Source: Herbidospora mongoliensis (GTDB taxonomy: Bacteria; Actinomycetota; Actinomycetes; Streptosporangiales; Streptosporangiaceae). Taken from it: 64,000 bases of DNA. Below the pieces are notes generated by a model. The model was not told the origin of the DNA and did no database searches. It saw only the letters and a program-made list of their open reading frames with translations. The DNA is taken from NCBI RefSeq assembly GCF_001570545.1, contig NZ_BBXD01000010.1, forward strand, positions 434,001 through 498,000, read 5' to 3'. Of this stretch, positions 8,339 through 16,698 are shown piece after piece. A program made the translations under genes and the position numbers. Numbering within the stretch: the stretch's first letter is position 1; every line of letters starts with the position of its first letter.

Positions 8339-9798
8339 CCGGCGTCCACCAGGATCCTGGGGTTGCGCCGCTCGAAGAAGATGAAGGCGACGAACCCGAG
8401 CCCGCACCCGATGAACCACGAGTAGTCGGCGATCCACAGCCCCGACCCGAGCAGCTTCGGCACGATCACCGACAGGATGGCCGGGATGCCGCTGGACAGG
8501 ATCGCGTAGATCGCGTTGGGGTTGTAGCCCTTGCTGAAGTAGTAGCGCCCGCTGGGCGACATGGTGAACATGGCGTCGACGTCCACGAACTGCCTGCTGA
8601 TCACGTAGTAGCCCGCGATCAGGATCCCGAACAGCGGCCCGATGAGCGCGCCGAGCACCCCGAGCGTGTAGTGGATGGCGTCCGGGTTGCCGTACCAGTT
8701 CCACGGCGTCAGCAGCACCGACCCGACCGCCGCGATCATCCCGCCCATCCGCCACGAGATGCGCTGCGGCGACACGTTGGAGAAGTCGAAGGCCGGCGAG
8801 ATGAAGTTGGCCACGATGTTGATGCCGATCGTGGCGATCACGAACGTCAGGCCGCCGAGCAGGATCGCGAACGGGGTGTCGATCCGCTCGACCGTGTGGA
8901 TCGGGTCGGTGATCAGCTCCCCGAACACCGGCACCGTCGCCGAGGCGGTGATGACCGTGAGGATCGAGAAGAACAGGAAGTTCACCGGCAGCCCGAGCAG
9001 GTTGCCTCGCTTGACGGCGTCGAACGACTTGCCGTACCGCGAGAAGTCCCCGAAGTTCAGCATCGGGCCGGAGAAGTACGACACCACCAGCGCGATCGCG
9101 CCGAGCATGACCGGGATCGACTCGGCGAACCCGAGGCTCTCGCCCGAGCTCAGGTCCAGCGAGATGTTCTCCCACCCGGCCTCGCTGACCAGGTAGACCG
9201 CCAGCACGACCATGACGACGTACACGGCGGGTCCGGCCCAGTCGATGAACCGGCGGATCGCCTCCATGCCCTTCCAGAACACCGCCGCCTGCGCCACCCA
9301 GAGGATGGCGTAACAGATGTATCCGAGGGGCGAGAGGCCGAGGAAGGTCGTCTCGTTGAGGGAGGCCGTCGACGGCCAGAACTTGAGGAAGATGATGAGC
9401 AGCGACTGCGAGGCGAGATAGGTCTGCACGCCGTACCAGGCGATCGCGATCAGGCCCCGGACGATCGCCGGGATGTTCGCCCCGAGCACCCCGAAGATGG
9501 CCCGGTTGATGACCGGGTAGGGCACCCCCGTCACCTGGCTGGGCTTGGCGACCAGGTTGCAGAAGAACTGCACGATCACGATGCCCACGAGCAGCGCGAC
9601 CAGCACCTGCCACGACGCGAGCCCGAGCGCGAACAGCGAGCCCGCGGTGACGTATCCGCCGACGCTGTGCACGTCGGACATCCAGAAGGCGAAGATGTTG
9701 TAGGAGGACCAGGTCTGCTTCTTGAGCGGGACGAGATCCTCGTTGGCCAGCCGGGGGTCGTAGTCGGGTTTGATGAGGCCCGTTTGGACGTCGGTCAT
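8335..9798 (-). CDS. NCS1 family nucleobase/allantoin/hydantoin permease
   Basis: 487 residues, polytopic with about 12 predicted helices. The N-terminal NEDLVPLKKQTWSSYNIFAFWMSDVHS and following GYVTAGSLFALGL match the sodium- or proton-coupled NCS1 (Mhp1-like) carriers. ATG 9798 is preferred over GTG 9801 because GAGGA lies 8 bases before it. It is the first gene of a two-gene operon with the racemase and is divergent from the XRE-cupin regulator. Family membership is clear; the substrate (hydantoin, allantoin, cytosine or uracil type) is inferred only from the racemase. Confidence 0.9.
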   Translation of the reverse strand: MTDVQTGLIKPDYDPRLANEDLVPLKKQTWSSYNIFAFWMSDVHSVGGYVTAGSLFALGLASWQVLVALLVGIVIVQFFCNLVAKPSQVTGVPYPVINRAIFGVLGANIPAIVRGLIAIAWYGVQTYLASQSLLIIFLKFWPSTASLNETTFLGLSPLGYICYAILWVAQAAVFWKGMEAIRRFIDWAGPAVYVVMVVLAVYLVSEAGWENISLDLSSGESLGFAESIPVMLGAIALVVSYFSGPMLNFGDFSRYGKSFDAVKRGNLLGLPVNFLFFSILTVITASATVPVFGELITDPIHTVERIDTPFAILLGGLTFVIATIGINIVANFISPAFDFSNVSPQRISWRMGGMIAAVGSVLLTPWNWYGNPDAIHYTLGVLGALIGPLFGILIAGYYVISRQFVDVDAMFTMSPSGRYYFSKGYNPNAIYAILSSGIPAILSVIVPKLLGSGLWIADYSWFIGCGLGFVAFIFFERRNPRILVDAG

Positions 9799-9845
9799 CA
9801 CAGCTTCCTCGGGGGGTATCGTGCGGATGGAAACCGTTCGGTCCT

Positions 9846-9889
9846 GTTAAGCAGTCACTTAACGCTCGGCTGGTTTCGCCGCTGTTAAC
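9846..9889. promoter_or_regulatory. Candidate operator between NCS1 permease and XRE regulator
   Basis: Inverted repeat GTTAAG (9846-9851) / CTTAAC (9858-9863) with a 6-base spacer, plus a further GTTAAC at 9884-9889. The AT-rich repeats stand out in this GC-rich spacer between two divergent starts, so they are good candidates for binding by the adjacent XRE-cupin protein (inference). Confidence 0.5.
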
Positions 9890-9914
9890 CCGTTATGACA
9901 ATCGGTAAGGAGCC

Positions 9915-10466
9915 ATGGACGCGCTCGGACCCCGGCTACGCGACCTCAGGGAGCGCTCGGGACTGTCCCTCCGCGCCGTCGCCCGAGCCCTGGAGATCTC
10001 CCCGTCGGCCGTCTCCCAGATCGAACGCGGCCTGATGCGGCCGTCGGTGTCCCGCCTGATCGCCTACGTGACGGCGATCGGGGTGCCGCTCTCCGAGGTC
10101 TTCGACGAGGCCGACGCCCAGCCCGTCTCCTTCGCGGTCCGGCGGGCCGGAGAGGTCGCGCCGCTGCTGCTGAGCGGGGGCATCACCTTCCGGCGGCTGT
10201 CCCCGGCTTCGACGCCTGACGTGGAGTTCTTCGAGTCGACGTATCCGCCTCTGTCGATCTCCAACGCTCACGGCCAGTTCTTGAAGCACGACGGCTACGA
10301 GGTCGGGACGGTCACGGCCGGCGAGTTGACGATCGAGTTCGAGTCGGAGCTGGTGACGCTGGCGGTGGGCGACTCGATCACCTTCCCCTGCGACCGCCCG
10401 CACCTGATCGGCAACCGGTCGTCCGAGGTGACCGCCGTGGCGACGTGGCTGATCGTGCACCGCTGA
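9915..10466 (+). CDS. XRE family transcriptional regulator with cupin sensor domain
   Basis: 183 residues. The N-terminal helix-turn-helix spans about residues 6-60 (RLRDLRERSGLSLRAVARAL, SPSAVSQIERG). The C-terminal half is a cupin barrel (VGTVTAGELTIEFESELVTLAVGDSITFPCDRPH). XRE-cupin proteins usually sense a small metabolite in the barrel; adjacency to the permease-racemase pair suggests it controls that operon. An AAGGAG ribosome site precedes the ATG. Confidence 0.9.
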   Translation: MDALGPRLRDLRERSGLSLRAVARALEISPSAVSQIERGLMRPSVSRLIAYVTAIGVPLSEVFDEADAQPVSFAVRRAGEVAPLLLSGGITFRRLSPASTPDVEFFESTYPPLSISNAHGQFLKHDGYEVGTVTAGELTIEFESELVTLAVGDSITFPCDRPHLIGNRSSEVTAVATWLIVHR

Positions 10467-10499
10467 GAACCTTTTTCGCCGGGGCGCGGTATGACCGGT

Positions 10500-11219
10500 A
10501 TGACACGACGAATTCTGGCCGCCCTGGCGGTCGTCGCCGCCGTATTCCTCCCGGCTGTTCCCGCGAACGCCGGCGCGTGGGCGGTGACGGAGCTCGACAC
10601 GCTCCCCTCGGCGATCGAGCCGGGGGTGACGTACACGATCGGTTATTGGGTTCTCCAGCACGGGACGCACCCCTTCGAGGGACCCGACTCGGAGATGCAG
10701 ACCGGGCTGCGGCTGACCGACGGCTCGAAGGTGCTGGACTTCCCCGGGACGCCGCTCGCCGAGCCCGCCCACTACGCCACGACGATCCAGGTGCCTTCAG
10801 GTGAGTGGAAGCTGGAAGGCGTGCAGGGCATTTTCCAGCCATACAACCTGGGCCTTCTCACGGTGCCCGGCGGCCTGAAGGTGGCGCCCCCGCCGTTCCC
10901 GAGCCAGACCGGCGGAACGGCGACCGACTACTGGGGGCCGGTGAAGCCGCCGGGCTTCCCCTGGGACGCGAAGAACGTGGTCAAGGCCGAGAGCACCGCC
11001 GTCGCTCCCGCACCCCAGCCGGCCGCCGCTCCGAGCCCGGCCGCCGCGGTGGTTCCCGCCGCGCCCGCGGCTCCGGCTGAGGAGAGCTCGGGATGGGGTT
11101 ACGCGGTCGGCGGGGTGGTCGTGGGCGCGGTGGTGGTGTTCCTGGTCGGACGGCTACGGCGCAAGCCCGAGCCTGCGGCCGGGGACGAGGAGAACGCCTT
11201 CGTGATCTCACGCAGCTGA
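10500..11219 (+). CDS. Secreted, C-terminally membrane-anchored protein (paralogue 1)
   Basis: 239 residues from ATG 10500; an ATG at 10491 is also in frame, but 10500 aligns with the start of the neighbouring paralogue (both begin MTRRI). A signal peptide ends near PANAGAWA. The ectodomain includes GVTYTIGYWVL, HYATTIQVPSGEW and LTVPGGL, followed by an Ala/Pro-rich linker (about residues 165-195), one membrane helix (GGVVVGAVVVFLVG) and a basic tail, so it looks tethered to the membrane with the domain outside. No family recognised. Confidence 0.75.
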   Translation: MTRRILAALAVVAAVFLPAVPANAGAWAVTELDTLPSAIEPGVTYTIGYWVLQHGTHPFEGPDSEMQTGLRLTDGSKVLDFPGTPLAEPAHYATTIQVPSGEWKLEGVQGIFQPYNLGLLTVPGGLKVAPPPFPSQTGGTATDYWGPVKPPGFPWDAKNVVKAESTAVAPAPQPAAAPSPAAAVVPAAPAAPAEESSGWGYAVGGVVVGAVVVFLVGRLRRKPEPAAGDEENAFVISRS

Positions 11220-11256
11220 CTTGGAACCTTCGGAGCTCGGCGGATGTAGCAGAGGC

Positions 11257-11919
11257 ATGACCCGAAGAATCGTGCTCCTGCTGGCCTTCCTCGCGCTCCT
11301 GGTCGTTCCGGTCCCCGCCGCGTCCGCCGGTGGATTCGCGGCGACCGAGGTCGATCCGATCCCCGAGATCCAGCCCGGCACCGTGTACACCATCGGCTAC
11401 TGGGTCTTGGGGCTCGGCAGCGAGCCCGTCAGGGACGAGGCGTTCGGGGACACCGCGCTGCGCTTCAGCGGCAACGGGCAGAAGCTGGAGTTCACCGGCA
11501 CCAAGCTCGCCGAACCCTCCCACTACGCCACCTCGATCGTGCTGCCCGCCGGTGTGTGGGAGGTCGAGGCGCTCCAGAGCTACTACGGCACCTATGAGAT
11601 CGGGACGCTGACCGTCCCGGGTGGGCTGACGCTGTCCCCGCCGGAGTATCAGCCGATGCGGATGGCCGGCCAGCTGGACCCGTGGGGCGCGATCAAACCG
11701 CCGGGGCATCCCTGGGGCACCCCGTTCCGGCGGAGCACGGCCGACGTCCCCGTCGTGAAAGCGGCCACGGTCCCCGAACCGGAACCCCTCATCTGGCCCT
11801 ACGCGTTCGGCGGGTTCGTGCTCGCCGGAGGTCTGGTGCTTCTCCTGCGGTCACGGCCGAAGCGGCACGAACCGGACCAGGAGAAACAACAGGCCGCCTT
11901 CGTCATCGGTGGCCGCTGA
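11257..11919 (+). CDS. Secreted, C-terminally membrane-anchored protein (paralogue 2)
   Basis: 220 residues from ATG 11257 (AGAGG just upstream). It shares with the preceding gene the signal-peptide start MTRRI, the motif YTIGYWVL, HYATSIVLPAGVWEVE, TLTVPGGL and a KPPGHPW segment, so the two arose by tandem duplication. The C-terminus has one helix (YAFGGFVLAGGLVLLL) and a short charged tail. Both probably display the same kind of beta-rich domain at the cell surface. Function unknown. Confidence 0.75.
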   Translation: MTRRIVLLLAFLALLVVPVPAASAGGFAATEVDPIPEIQPGTVYTIGYWVLGLGSEPVRDEAFGDTALRFSGNGQKLEFTGTKLAEPSHYATSIVLPAGVWEVEALQSYYGTYEIGTLTVPGGLTLSPPEYQPMRMAGQLDPWGAIKPPGHPWGTPFRRSTADVPVVKAATVPEPEPLIWPYAFGGFVLAGGLVLLLRSRPKRHEPDQEKQQAAFVIGGR

Positions 11920-11931
11920 GCCTTCAGGCTC
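11918..11931. terminator. Small hairpin between convergent genes
   Basis: GAGCC-ttca-GGCTC followed by CTTC, straddling the 4-base gap between the paralogue-2 stop and the histidine kinase stop. Short stem, so only a plausible bidirectional terminator. Confidence 0.35.
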
Positions 11932-13339
11932 CTTCGAACGGCAGCAGCACCCGGAAGTTCGTCCGGCCCGGCTGGGAGTCCACCCGGATGTCGCCGTGGT
12001 GCTTCTTCACGATGATCCGGTAGGAGATGTCCAGCCCCAGCCCCGTCCCCTCTCCGACCGCCTTCGTCGTGAAGAACGGCTCGAAGATGCGCGGCCGGAC
12101 CTCCGGTGGGATCCCGTGGCCGGTGTCCTCGACGTCGACCGCCAGGTTCTCGCCGTCGCGGCAGGTCGAGATCGTCAGGGTCCCGACGCCCTCCATGGCG
12201 CCGATAGCGTTGTCGATCAGGTTGGTCCACACCTGGTTGAGCTCGGCGGCGTAGGCGGGCACGGGAGGCAGCGTGCGGTCGTAGTGCTTGACCACCCGTA
12301 CACCCTCGGGGACCTTCGCCTGGAGCATGGTCAGCGTCGCGTCGAGCAGGTCGTGCACGTCAACCGTCTGATGCGGCGCACGGTCCAGCTGCGAATACTG
12401 CTTCGCGGCGGCGACCAGCCCGGAGATCCGGGACACCGCGTCGTCGATCTCGCCCATCAGGAGCTCGGTGTCGATCGTGTACGTCAGCCACCGGATCGCC
12501 CCCTCCAGGTTTCCCTCCCCGACGCATTCCTTGACGGTCTCCAGCCACTCCGACTCGATCCCCCCGGCGACGAGAGTCGGCGCGATGTCCCACGAGCCGG
12601 CGATGTCGTGGTCGTCGAGCCAGTCGGCGAGGGCGTCCTCGGCGTCGGAGGTCTGGAGGGCGGTCAGCTCGGGGGCGGAGGCGGCCTGTTTCACCGCGAC
12701 CTCCTGGAGTTCGACCAGTTTGTGCAGCCGGCCTCCGTCGATCTTCCCGTCGGCGATCATGCCGAGCTTGTGGCGCATTCCGGCCACCCGCTCCCGCAGG
12801 ATCGCGGTGGCGCGCACGGCCGCGGCGGCGGGGTTGTTCAGCTCGTGCGTCAGCCCGGCGGACAGGGCGCCCAGGGCGAGCAGGCGTTCGCGCTCGCCGA
12901 CCGCCGTCTGCGTCGCCCGCATGCCGACGAACAGGCCTTCGAGCAGGTGCATCGCCATCGGGAACCACTGCCGGGTCCACTCGGCGAACGAGTCGGCCGG
13001 GATCTCGTAGACGGTCACGTCGGTCAGGGCCATCATCGAGTTGTTGTATTCCTGGGCGACCAGCGGGTCCATGTAGGCCTGCGTCGCACCGCCGTAGGCG
13101 CCGCGCTGGTCGCTGCGGGTGAACTCGACGTCGTCGCCCCGGACGCGCCGGGTCAGCGTGATCGTGCCGTCGAGGAGGACCACGAAACAGGTCGCGGGCT
13201 GGCCCTCCTCGTAGACGCGGGCTCCGGCCTGATAGGGGATCACGCGGCCGCAGTCGGCGATCAGCTGGAGCTGGTCTTGGTTGAGGGATTCGAACAGGAA
13301 CAGGCCGCGGAGGTCGTCCGGGGTCAGAAGGTCGCTCAC
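11924..13339 (-). CDS. Cytosolic histidine kinase with N-terminal cyclic-nucleotide-binding domain
   Basis: 471 residues from GTG 13339, which overlaps the upstream stop (GTGA). Residues about 10-130 form a Crp-like cNMP-binding barrel (LIADCGRVIPYQAGARVYEEG). The dimerisation box has GLTHELNNPAAA with the phospho-acceptor His, and the ATPase domain shows the N box NQVWTNLIDNAIGAM, DTGHGIP and GTGLGLDIS. No transmembrane segment is evident, so it is soluble. The co-translated gene upstream encodes a receiver domain joined to a flavoprotein, the probable phosphorelay partner. Confidence 0.9.
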   Translation of the reverse strand: MSDLLTPDDLRGLFLFESLNQDQLQLIADCGRVIPYQAGARVYEEGQPATCFVVLLDGTITLTRRVRGDDVEFTRSDQRGAYGGATQAYMDPLVAQEYNNSMMALTDVTVYEIPADSFAEWTRQWFPMAMHLLEGLFVGMRATQTAVGERERLLALGALSAGLTHELNNPAAAAVRATAILRERVAGMRHKLGMIADGKIDGGRLHKLVELQEVAVKQAASAPELTALQTSDAEDALADWLDDHDIAGSWDIAPTLVAGGIESEWLETVKECVGEGNLEGAIRWLTYTIDTELLMGEIDDAVSRISGLVAAAKQYSQLDRAPHQTVDVHDLLDATLTMLQAKVPEGVRVVKHYDRTLPPVPAYAAELNQVWTNLIDNAIGAMEGVGTLTISTCRDGENLAVDVEDTGHGIPPEVRPRIFEPFFTTKAVGEGTGLGLDISYRIIVKKHHGDIRVDSQPGRTNFRVLLPFEGA

Positions 13340-14994
13340 TGCGCCTCCAGATAACGGTGAATGAGGGAGACGGCCATCGCGCCTTCGCCGACGGCGGAGG
13401 CGACGCGTTTGACGGAGTCGGAGCGCACGTCGCCGGCCGCGAAGACGCCGGGCATGCTGCTCTCCAGATGGTAGGGGTCGCGGGGGAGCGCCCAGCCCGA
13501 CGGCCGCTGACCGCCGGAGAGCAGGTCGGGGCCGGTCAGGACGAAGCCGTTCTGGTCGCGCTGGACGACGGAGTCGAGCCAGGCGGTGCGGGGCTCGGCG
13601 CCGATGAAGATGAAGCACCACGTCGTCTCGGCGGTTCTGATCTTGCCGGTACGGGTGTCGCGCAGCGTCAGCCGCTCCAGGTGGTCGTCGCCCTCCGCCT
13701 GGCAGATCTCCGTGTGCGGGTGGACCTGGATCGACGGGTGGGAGGCGAGTTGCTTGATCAGGTAACTCGACATCGAGCGTTCGAGGCTGTCGCCGCGGAT
13801 CAGGATGTGGACGCGGGCGGCGTACCGGGAGAAGTAGACCGCCGCCTGGCCGGCCGAGTTGGCGCCGCCGACGATGTAGACGTCCTGGTCGAGGCATGAA
13901 GGGGCCTCGGTCGAGGCGGAGCCGTAGAAGACGCCCCTGCCGGTGAAGCCCTCCAGGCCGGGCGCCTGGAGCATCCGGTAGGAGACCCCGGTCGCCAGGA
14001 CCACGGTGTGGGCGGCGATCGAGGTGCCGTCGTCGAAGCGCAGGATCCTCGTCGAGCCGCCCGTCTCCAGCGCGACGGCCTCGCGGGCGCTCAGCAGTTC
14101 GGTGCCGAACTTCAGCGCCTGCCTGCGGGCGCGCTCGGTGAGCTGGGCGCCGCTGACGCCGTCGGGGAAGCCCAGGTAGTTTTCGATGCGGCTGCTCTGC
14201 CCGGCCTGGCCGCCGGTGGCCCGCTGTTCGATCAGGACGGTACGCAATCCCTCGGACGCCCCGTAGACCGCCGCGCCCAGGCCCGCCGGGCCCGCGCCCA
14301 CGACCACCAGGTCGTAGAAGTCGCTGGTGGCGGTGGTCGACAGGCCCACGTGGGGAGCCAGGTCCATCTCCGACGGCTGCACCAGTGACTTGCCGTCGGT
14401 CGTCACGACCAGGGGCACGTCGTTCTCGGTCAGCCCGGCCGCCGTCAGCAGCCTGCGGCCCTCGGGGTCGTCGGCCAGCAGCCAGCGGTAGGACACCAGG
14501 TTCCGGGCGAGGAAGTCGCGCACCGCGTACGACTCGGCCGACCAGCGGTGCCCGACCACGCGGATCTCGGTCACCGGGCGGTCGGGGGTGGCGATCCAGG
14601 CGTCCAGGAGGGCGTCGATGACCGGGTAGAGCTTCTCCTCCGGCGGGTTCCACGGCTTGAGCAGATAGTGGTCGACGTCGACCAGGTTGATCGCGTCGAT
14701 GGCCGCCTCGGTGTCGGCATAGGCGGTCAACAGGATGCGCCGGGCCAATGGAAACAGATCCATGGCCGTCTCAAGGAACTGGATGCCGTTCATCTGGGGC
14801 ATCCGATAGTCGGCCACCAGAACGGCGACCTGTTCGCCACGCAGTTTGATCTCGCGCAACGCCTCAAGGGCCGCCTCGCCGGAGTCGGCCCGCACGATGC
14901 GGTAGCGGTCGCCGTATCGGCGGCGCAGGTCACGGGAGACCGCGCGGGAGACCGCAGGGTCGTCGTCCACCGTCAGAATCGCCGGATTCGCCAT
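13336..14994 (-). CDS. Response regulator fused to thioredoxin-reductase-like FAD oxidoreductase
   Basis: 552 residues from ATG 14994 (MANPAILTVDDDP); ATG 15003 adds three residues. Receiver domain about 1-125, with acidic pair VDDDP, phospho-Asp in VADYRMPQMNG and conserved Lys in LLKPW. A glutaredoxin-like segment follows (about 145-205), then an FAD/NAD(P) reductase with GAGPAGLGAAVYGASEG and a second dinucleotide fold VGGANSAGQAAVYF. The redox-active CxxC of true thioredoxin reductases is absent, so the flavin may sense or relay redox state rather than reduce thioredoxin. Operon with the cNMP-binding kinase. Confidence 0.9.
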   Translation of the reverse strand: MANPAILTVDDDPAVSRAVSRDLRRRYGDRYRIVRADSGEAALEALREIKLRGEQVAVLVADYRMPQMNGIQFLETAMDLFPLARRILLTAYADTEAAIDAINLVDVDHYLLKPWNPPEEKLYPVIDALLDAWIATPDRPVTEIRVVGHRWSAESYAVRDFLARNLVSYRWLLADDPEGRRLLTAAGLTENDVPLVVTTDGKSLVQPSEMDLAPHVGLSTTATSDFYDLVVVGAGPAGLGAAVYGASEGLRTVLIEQRATGGQAGQSSRIENYLGFPDGVSGAQLTERARRQALKFGTELLSAREAVALETGGSTRILRFDDGTSIAAHTVVLATGVSYRMLQAPGLEGFTGRGVFYGSASTEAPSCLDQDVYIVGGANSAGQAAVYFSRYAARVHILIRGDSLERSMSSYLIKQLASHPSIQVHPHTEICQAEGDDHLERLTLRDTRTGKIRTAETTWCFIFIGAEPRTAWLDSVVQRDQNGFVLTGPDLLSGGQRPSGWALPRDPYHLESSMPGVFAAGDVRSDSVKRVASAVGEGAMAVSLIHRYLEAQ

Positions 14995-15085
14995 ATGCCC
15001 CATAAAAACACGCTCGGAGGGTCATTGCTTCCAACGTACCTTCCGGGGCGTTTGATCATGACGCTGACCTGGGGATTCTTCCTGA

Positions 15086-16291
15086 ATGGAGCGCGCGCTG
15101 AGATTCCCCGAAACCGCCTTGCCGGGCGAGGTCCACTTCGTCGTGATCGGCGACAGGCCTGCCGGGCAGACGATGGGTGAATTCCGGCCCACGGGAGAGA
15201 TCCCGGTTCCGTCCGACGTCGAGCTGGCCTACGTGGCCGCGACGACCGAACGGCTCGGCGAGGTGCCGGAGATGACGGGCCTGCGGCTGAGCGGCGTCTG
15301 CGACGACGACCTCCGCCTGATCGCCAAGCGGTCGACGCTGCGCGACCTGGCCGTGACGGGGCGGTTCACCGACGAGGGGGTCCGCGCGATCCAGGGGCTC
15401 ACCACGCTGGAGAGCCTGGAGCTGTGGTCGCCGAACATCACCGGTGACGTGCCGCTGCCGGAGGACAGCCCGCTGATCAAGGTCAAGATCGGCGGTTCCT
15501 CGGTCGTCGACGCCGCGTTCGGTCATCTCGCCCGCACCACGGCCGCGGTGGTCGCGGTTTCCGGCGAGTCCGTACGCGGCCACGGACTCGGCGCCCTCGG
15601 CGCCATGCCCACGCTCCGCTACCTGCGCCTGGGCAGCGAGAACATCGAGCCCGGCTGCCTGTGGCGCCTCGGGTCCAGCGAGTCGCTGGCCATCCTGTCG
15701 CTGGCCGGGCCGGTCGACTGCGAGGCGGTGCTGTCGTTCGCGCCGCCGCTGAAGGAGATCGACCTCGACCACGTCTCCCGGGCCGACTGCGCCCGGCTGC
15801 TGTTCCACGGCCTGGCCGTGAACGGGCTGTCGGGCCCGCCCCGGCTGGCGGACGCGTACGCGCGGATGCTGACCGGCCCGGACCGGCCGACCGGGATCGC
15901 GCCCCGGCGCCGGATCGTCACCGGGGAGCGCGACCTGACCTCACTGGTGATGGGACCGGCCCCGGTGCTTCTGATCTTCACCAGCCGTGACTGCCTGGCC
16001 AGCGAGTGGATCGCGCCGGTGATCGACCGGATCGTCGCCGAGTACGACGACGAGCTGATCGGCGCGGTCGCCGACGTCGAGACCGCGATCGGCGCGGCGA
16101 CCGCCGCCGGCGTCGACCGCACTCCGACCGTGCTGCTCACCCGCAAGGGCGAGGAACTGCTGAGGCTGCCCGGGATCAGATCCCACGCCGAGCTGATCCG
16201 CCGGGTGACCGGCACCCTCGGGCTGCCCATGCCGGGGGAGAAGCTGTTTCCGGGGAGAGAGAACCGTGAGCCGCTCCTGGGTTCCGCCTGA
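15086..16291 (+). CDS. Leucine-rich-repeat-like protein with C-terminal thioredoxin-fold domain
   Basis: 401 residues. The first two thirds show LRR-like strands (LRLSGVCDDDLRLIA, LRDLAVTGRFTDEGV, LESLELWSPNI, LRYLRLGSENI, LAILSLAGPV). From about residue 285 a thioredoxin-like fold appears: VLLIFTSRDCLASEW in the place of the active-site helix and TPTVLLTRKGEEL with the conserved cis-Pro. Only one Cys of the CxxC pair remains (CLAS), so disulfide exchange is doubtful. No signal peptide. Divergent from the receiver-flavoprotein gene, perhaps functionally linked to that redox signalling pair (inference). Confidence 0.65.
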   Translation: MERALRFPETALPGEVHFVVIGDRPAGQTMGEFRPTGEIPVPSDVELAYVAATTERLGEVPEMTGLRLSGVCDDDLRLIAKRSTLRDLAVTGRFTDEGVRAIQGLTTLESLELWSPNITGDVPLPEDSPLIKVKIGGSSVVDAAFGHLARTTAAVVAVSGESVRGHGLGALGAMPTLRYLRLGSENIEPGCLWRLGSSESLAILSLAGPVDCEAVLSFAPPLKEIDLDHVSRADCARLLFHGLAVNGLSGPPRLADAYARMLTGPDRPTGIAPRRRIVTGERDLTSLVMGPAPVLLIFTSRDCLASEWIAPVIDRIVAEYDDELIGAVADVETAIGAATAAGVDRTPTVLLTRKGEELLRLPGIRSHAELIRRVTGTLGLPMPGEKLFPGRENREPLLGSA

Positions 16292-16301
16292 GCGGCTCAC
16301 G
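16265..16301. terminator. Bidirectional terminator between LRR/thioredoxin gene and roadblock operon
   Basis: Perfect 12-bp inverted repeat CGTGAGCCGCTC/GAGCGGCTCACG with a 13-base loop. It spans the stop codon of the plus-strand gene and ends 9 bases before the minus-strand gene's stop, so it can serve both. Confidence 0.85.
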
Positions 16302-16309
16302 CCGGCGGC

Positions 16310-16681
16310 TCAGATCTCCAGCTTGTCTTCGATGGTCCGCAGGTGGTGGCGGGCCATCGCCAGGTTGGCGCGGCCCCGGTCGAGGGCCAGGTAGAGGAAC
16401 AGGCCCTTGCCGCCCCTGCCGGTGATCGGGCGGATGATGTGATATTGGCCGGACAGCGTGATGAGGATGTCCTCGATCGCGTCCTTCAGGCCCAGGCTGT
16501 CCATTGTGCGGAGCTTGGCCTTCACGACCTCGGTGTTGCCGGCCCCGGCGATCTGCAGGTCGAGGTCCTTGGACCCGCCCAGCACCCCCAGGCTCATGCC
16601 GCTGTTGTAGTCGACCACGGCGGCACCGAGGGCGCCGTCGATCCCCATCATCTCCTTGAGAGAGATGTCCATGTTCGCCAT
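16310..16681 (-). CDS. Roadblock/LC7-like protein C
   Basis: 123 residues from ATG 16681 (GAGGAG 10 bases upstream); an earlier ATG at 16702 overlaps the previous stop and cannot be excluded. The core GIDGALGAAVVDYNSGMSLG, followed by a long helix, LITLSGQYHIIRPI and ALDRGRANLAMARHHL is the alpha-beta roadblock/longin-type fold. It is similar to protein A of the same operon (shared LDR.RANLA.AR...). Such proteins dimerise and often regulate small GTPases or scaffold signalling complexes. Last gene of the operon. Confidence 0.8.
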   Translation of the reverse strand: MANMDISLKEMMGIDGALGAAVVDYNSGMSLGVLGGSKDLDLQIAGAGNTEVVKAKLRTMDSLGLKDAIEDILITLSGQYHIIRPITGRGGKGLFLYLALDRGRANLAMARHHLRTIEDKLEI

Positions 16682-16698
16682 GTCGGCTTTTCTCCTCT

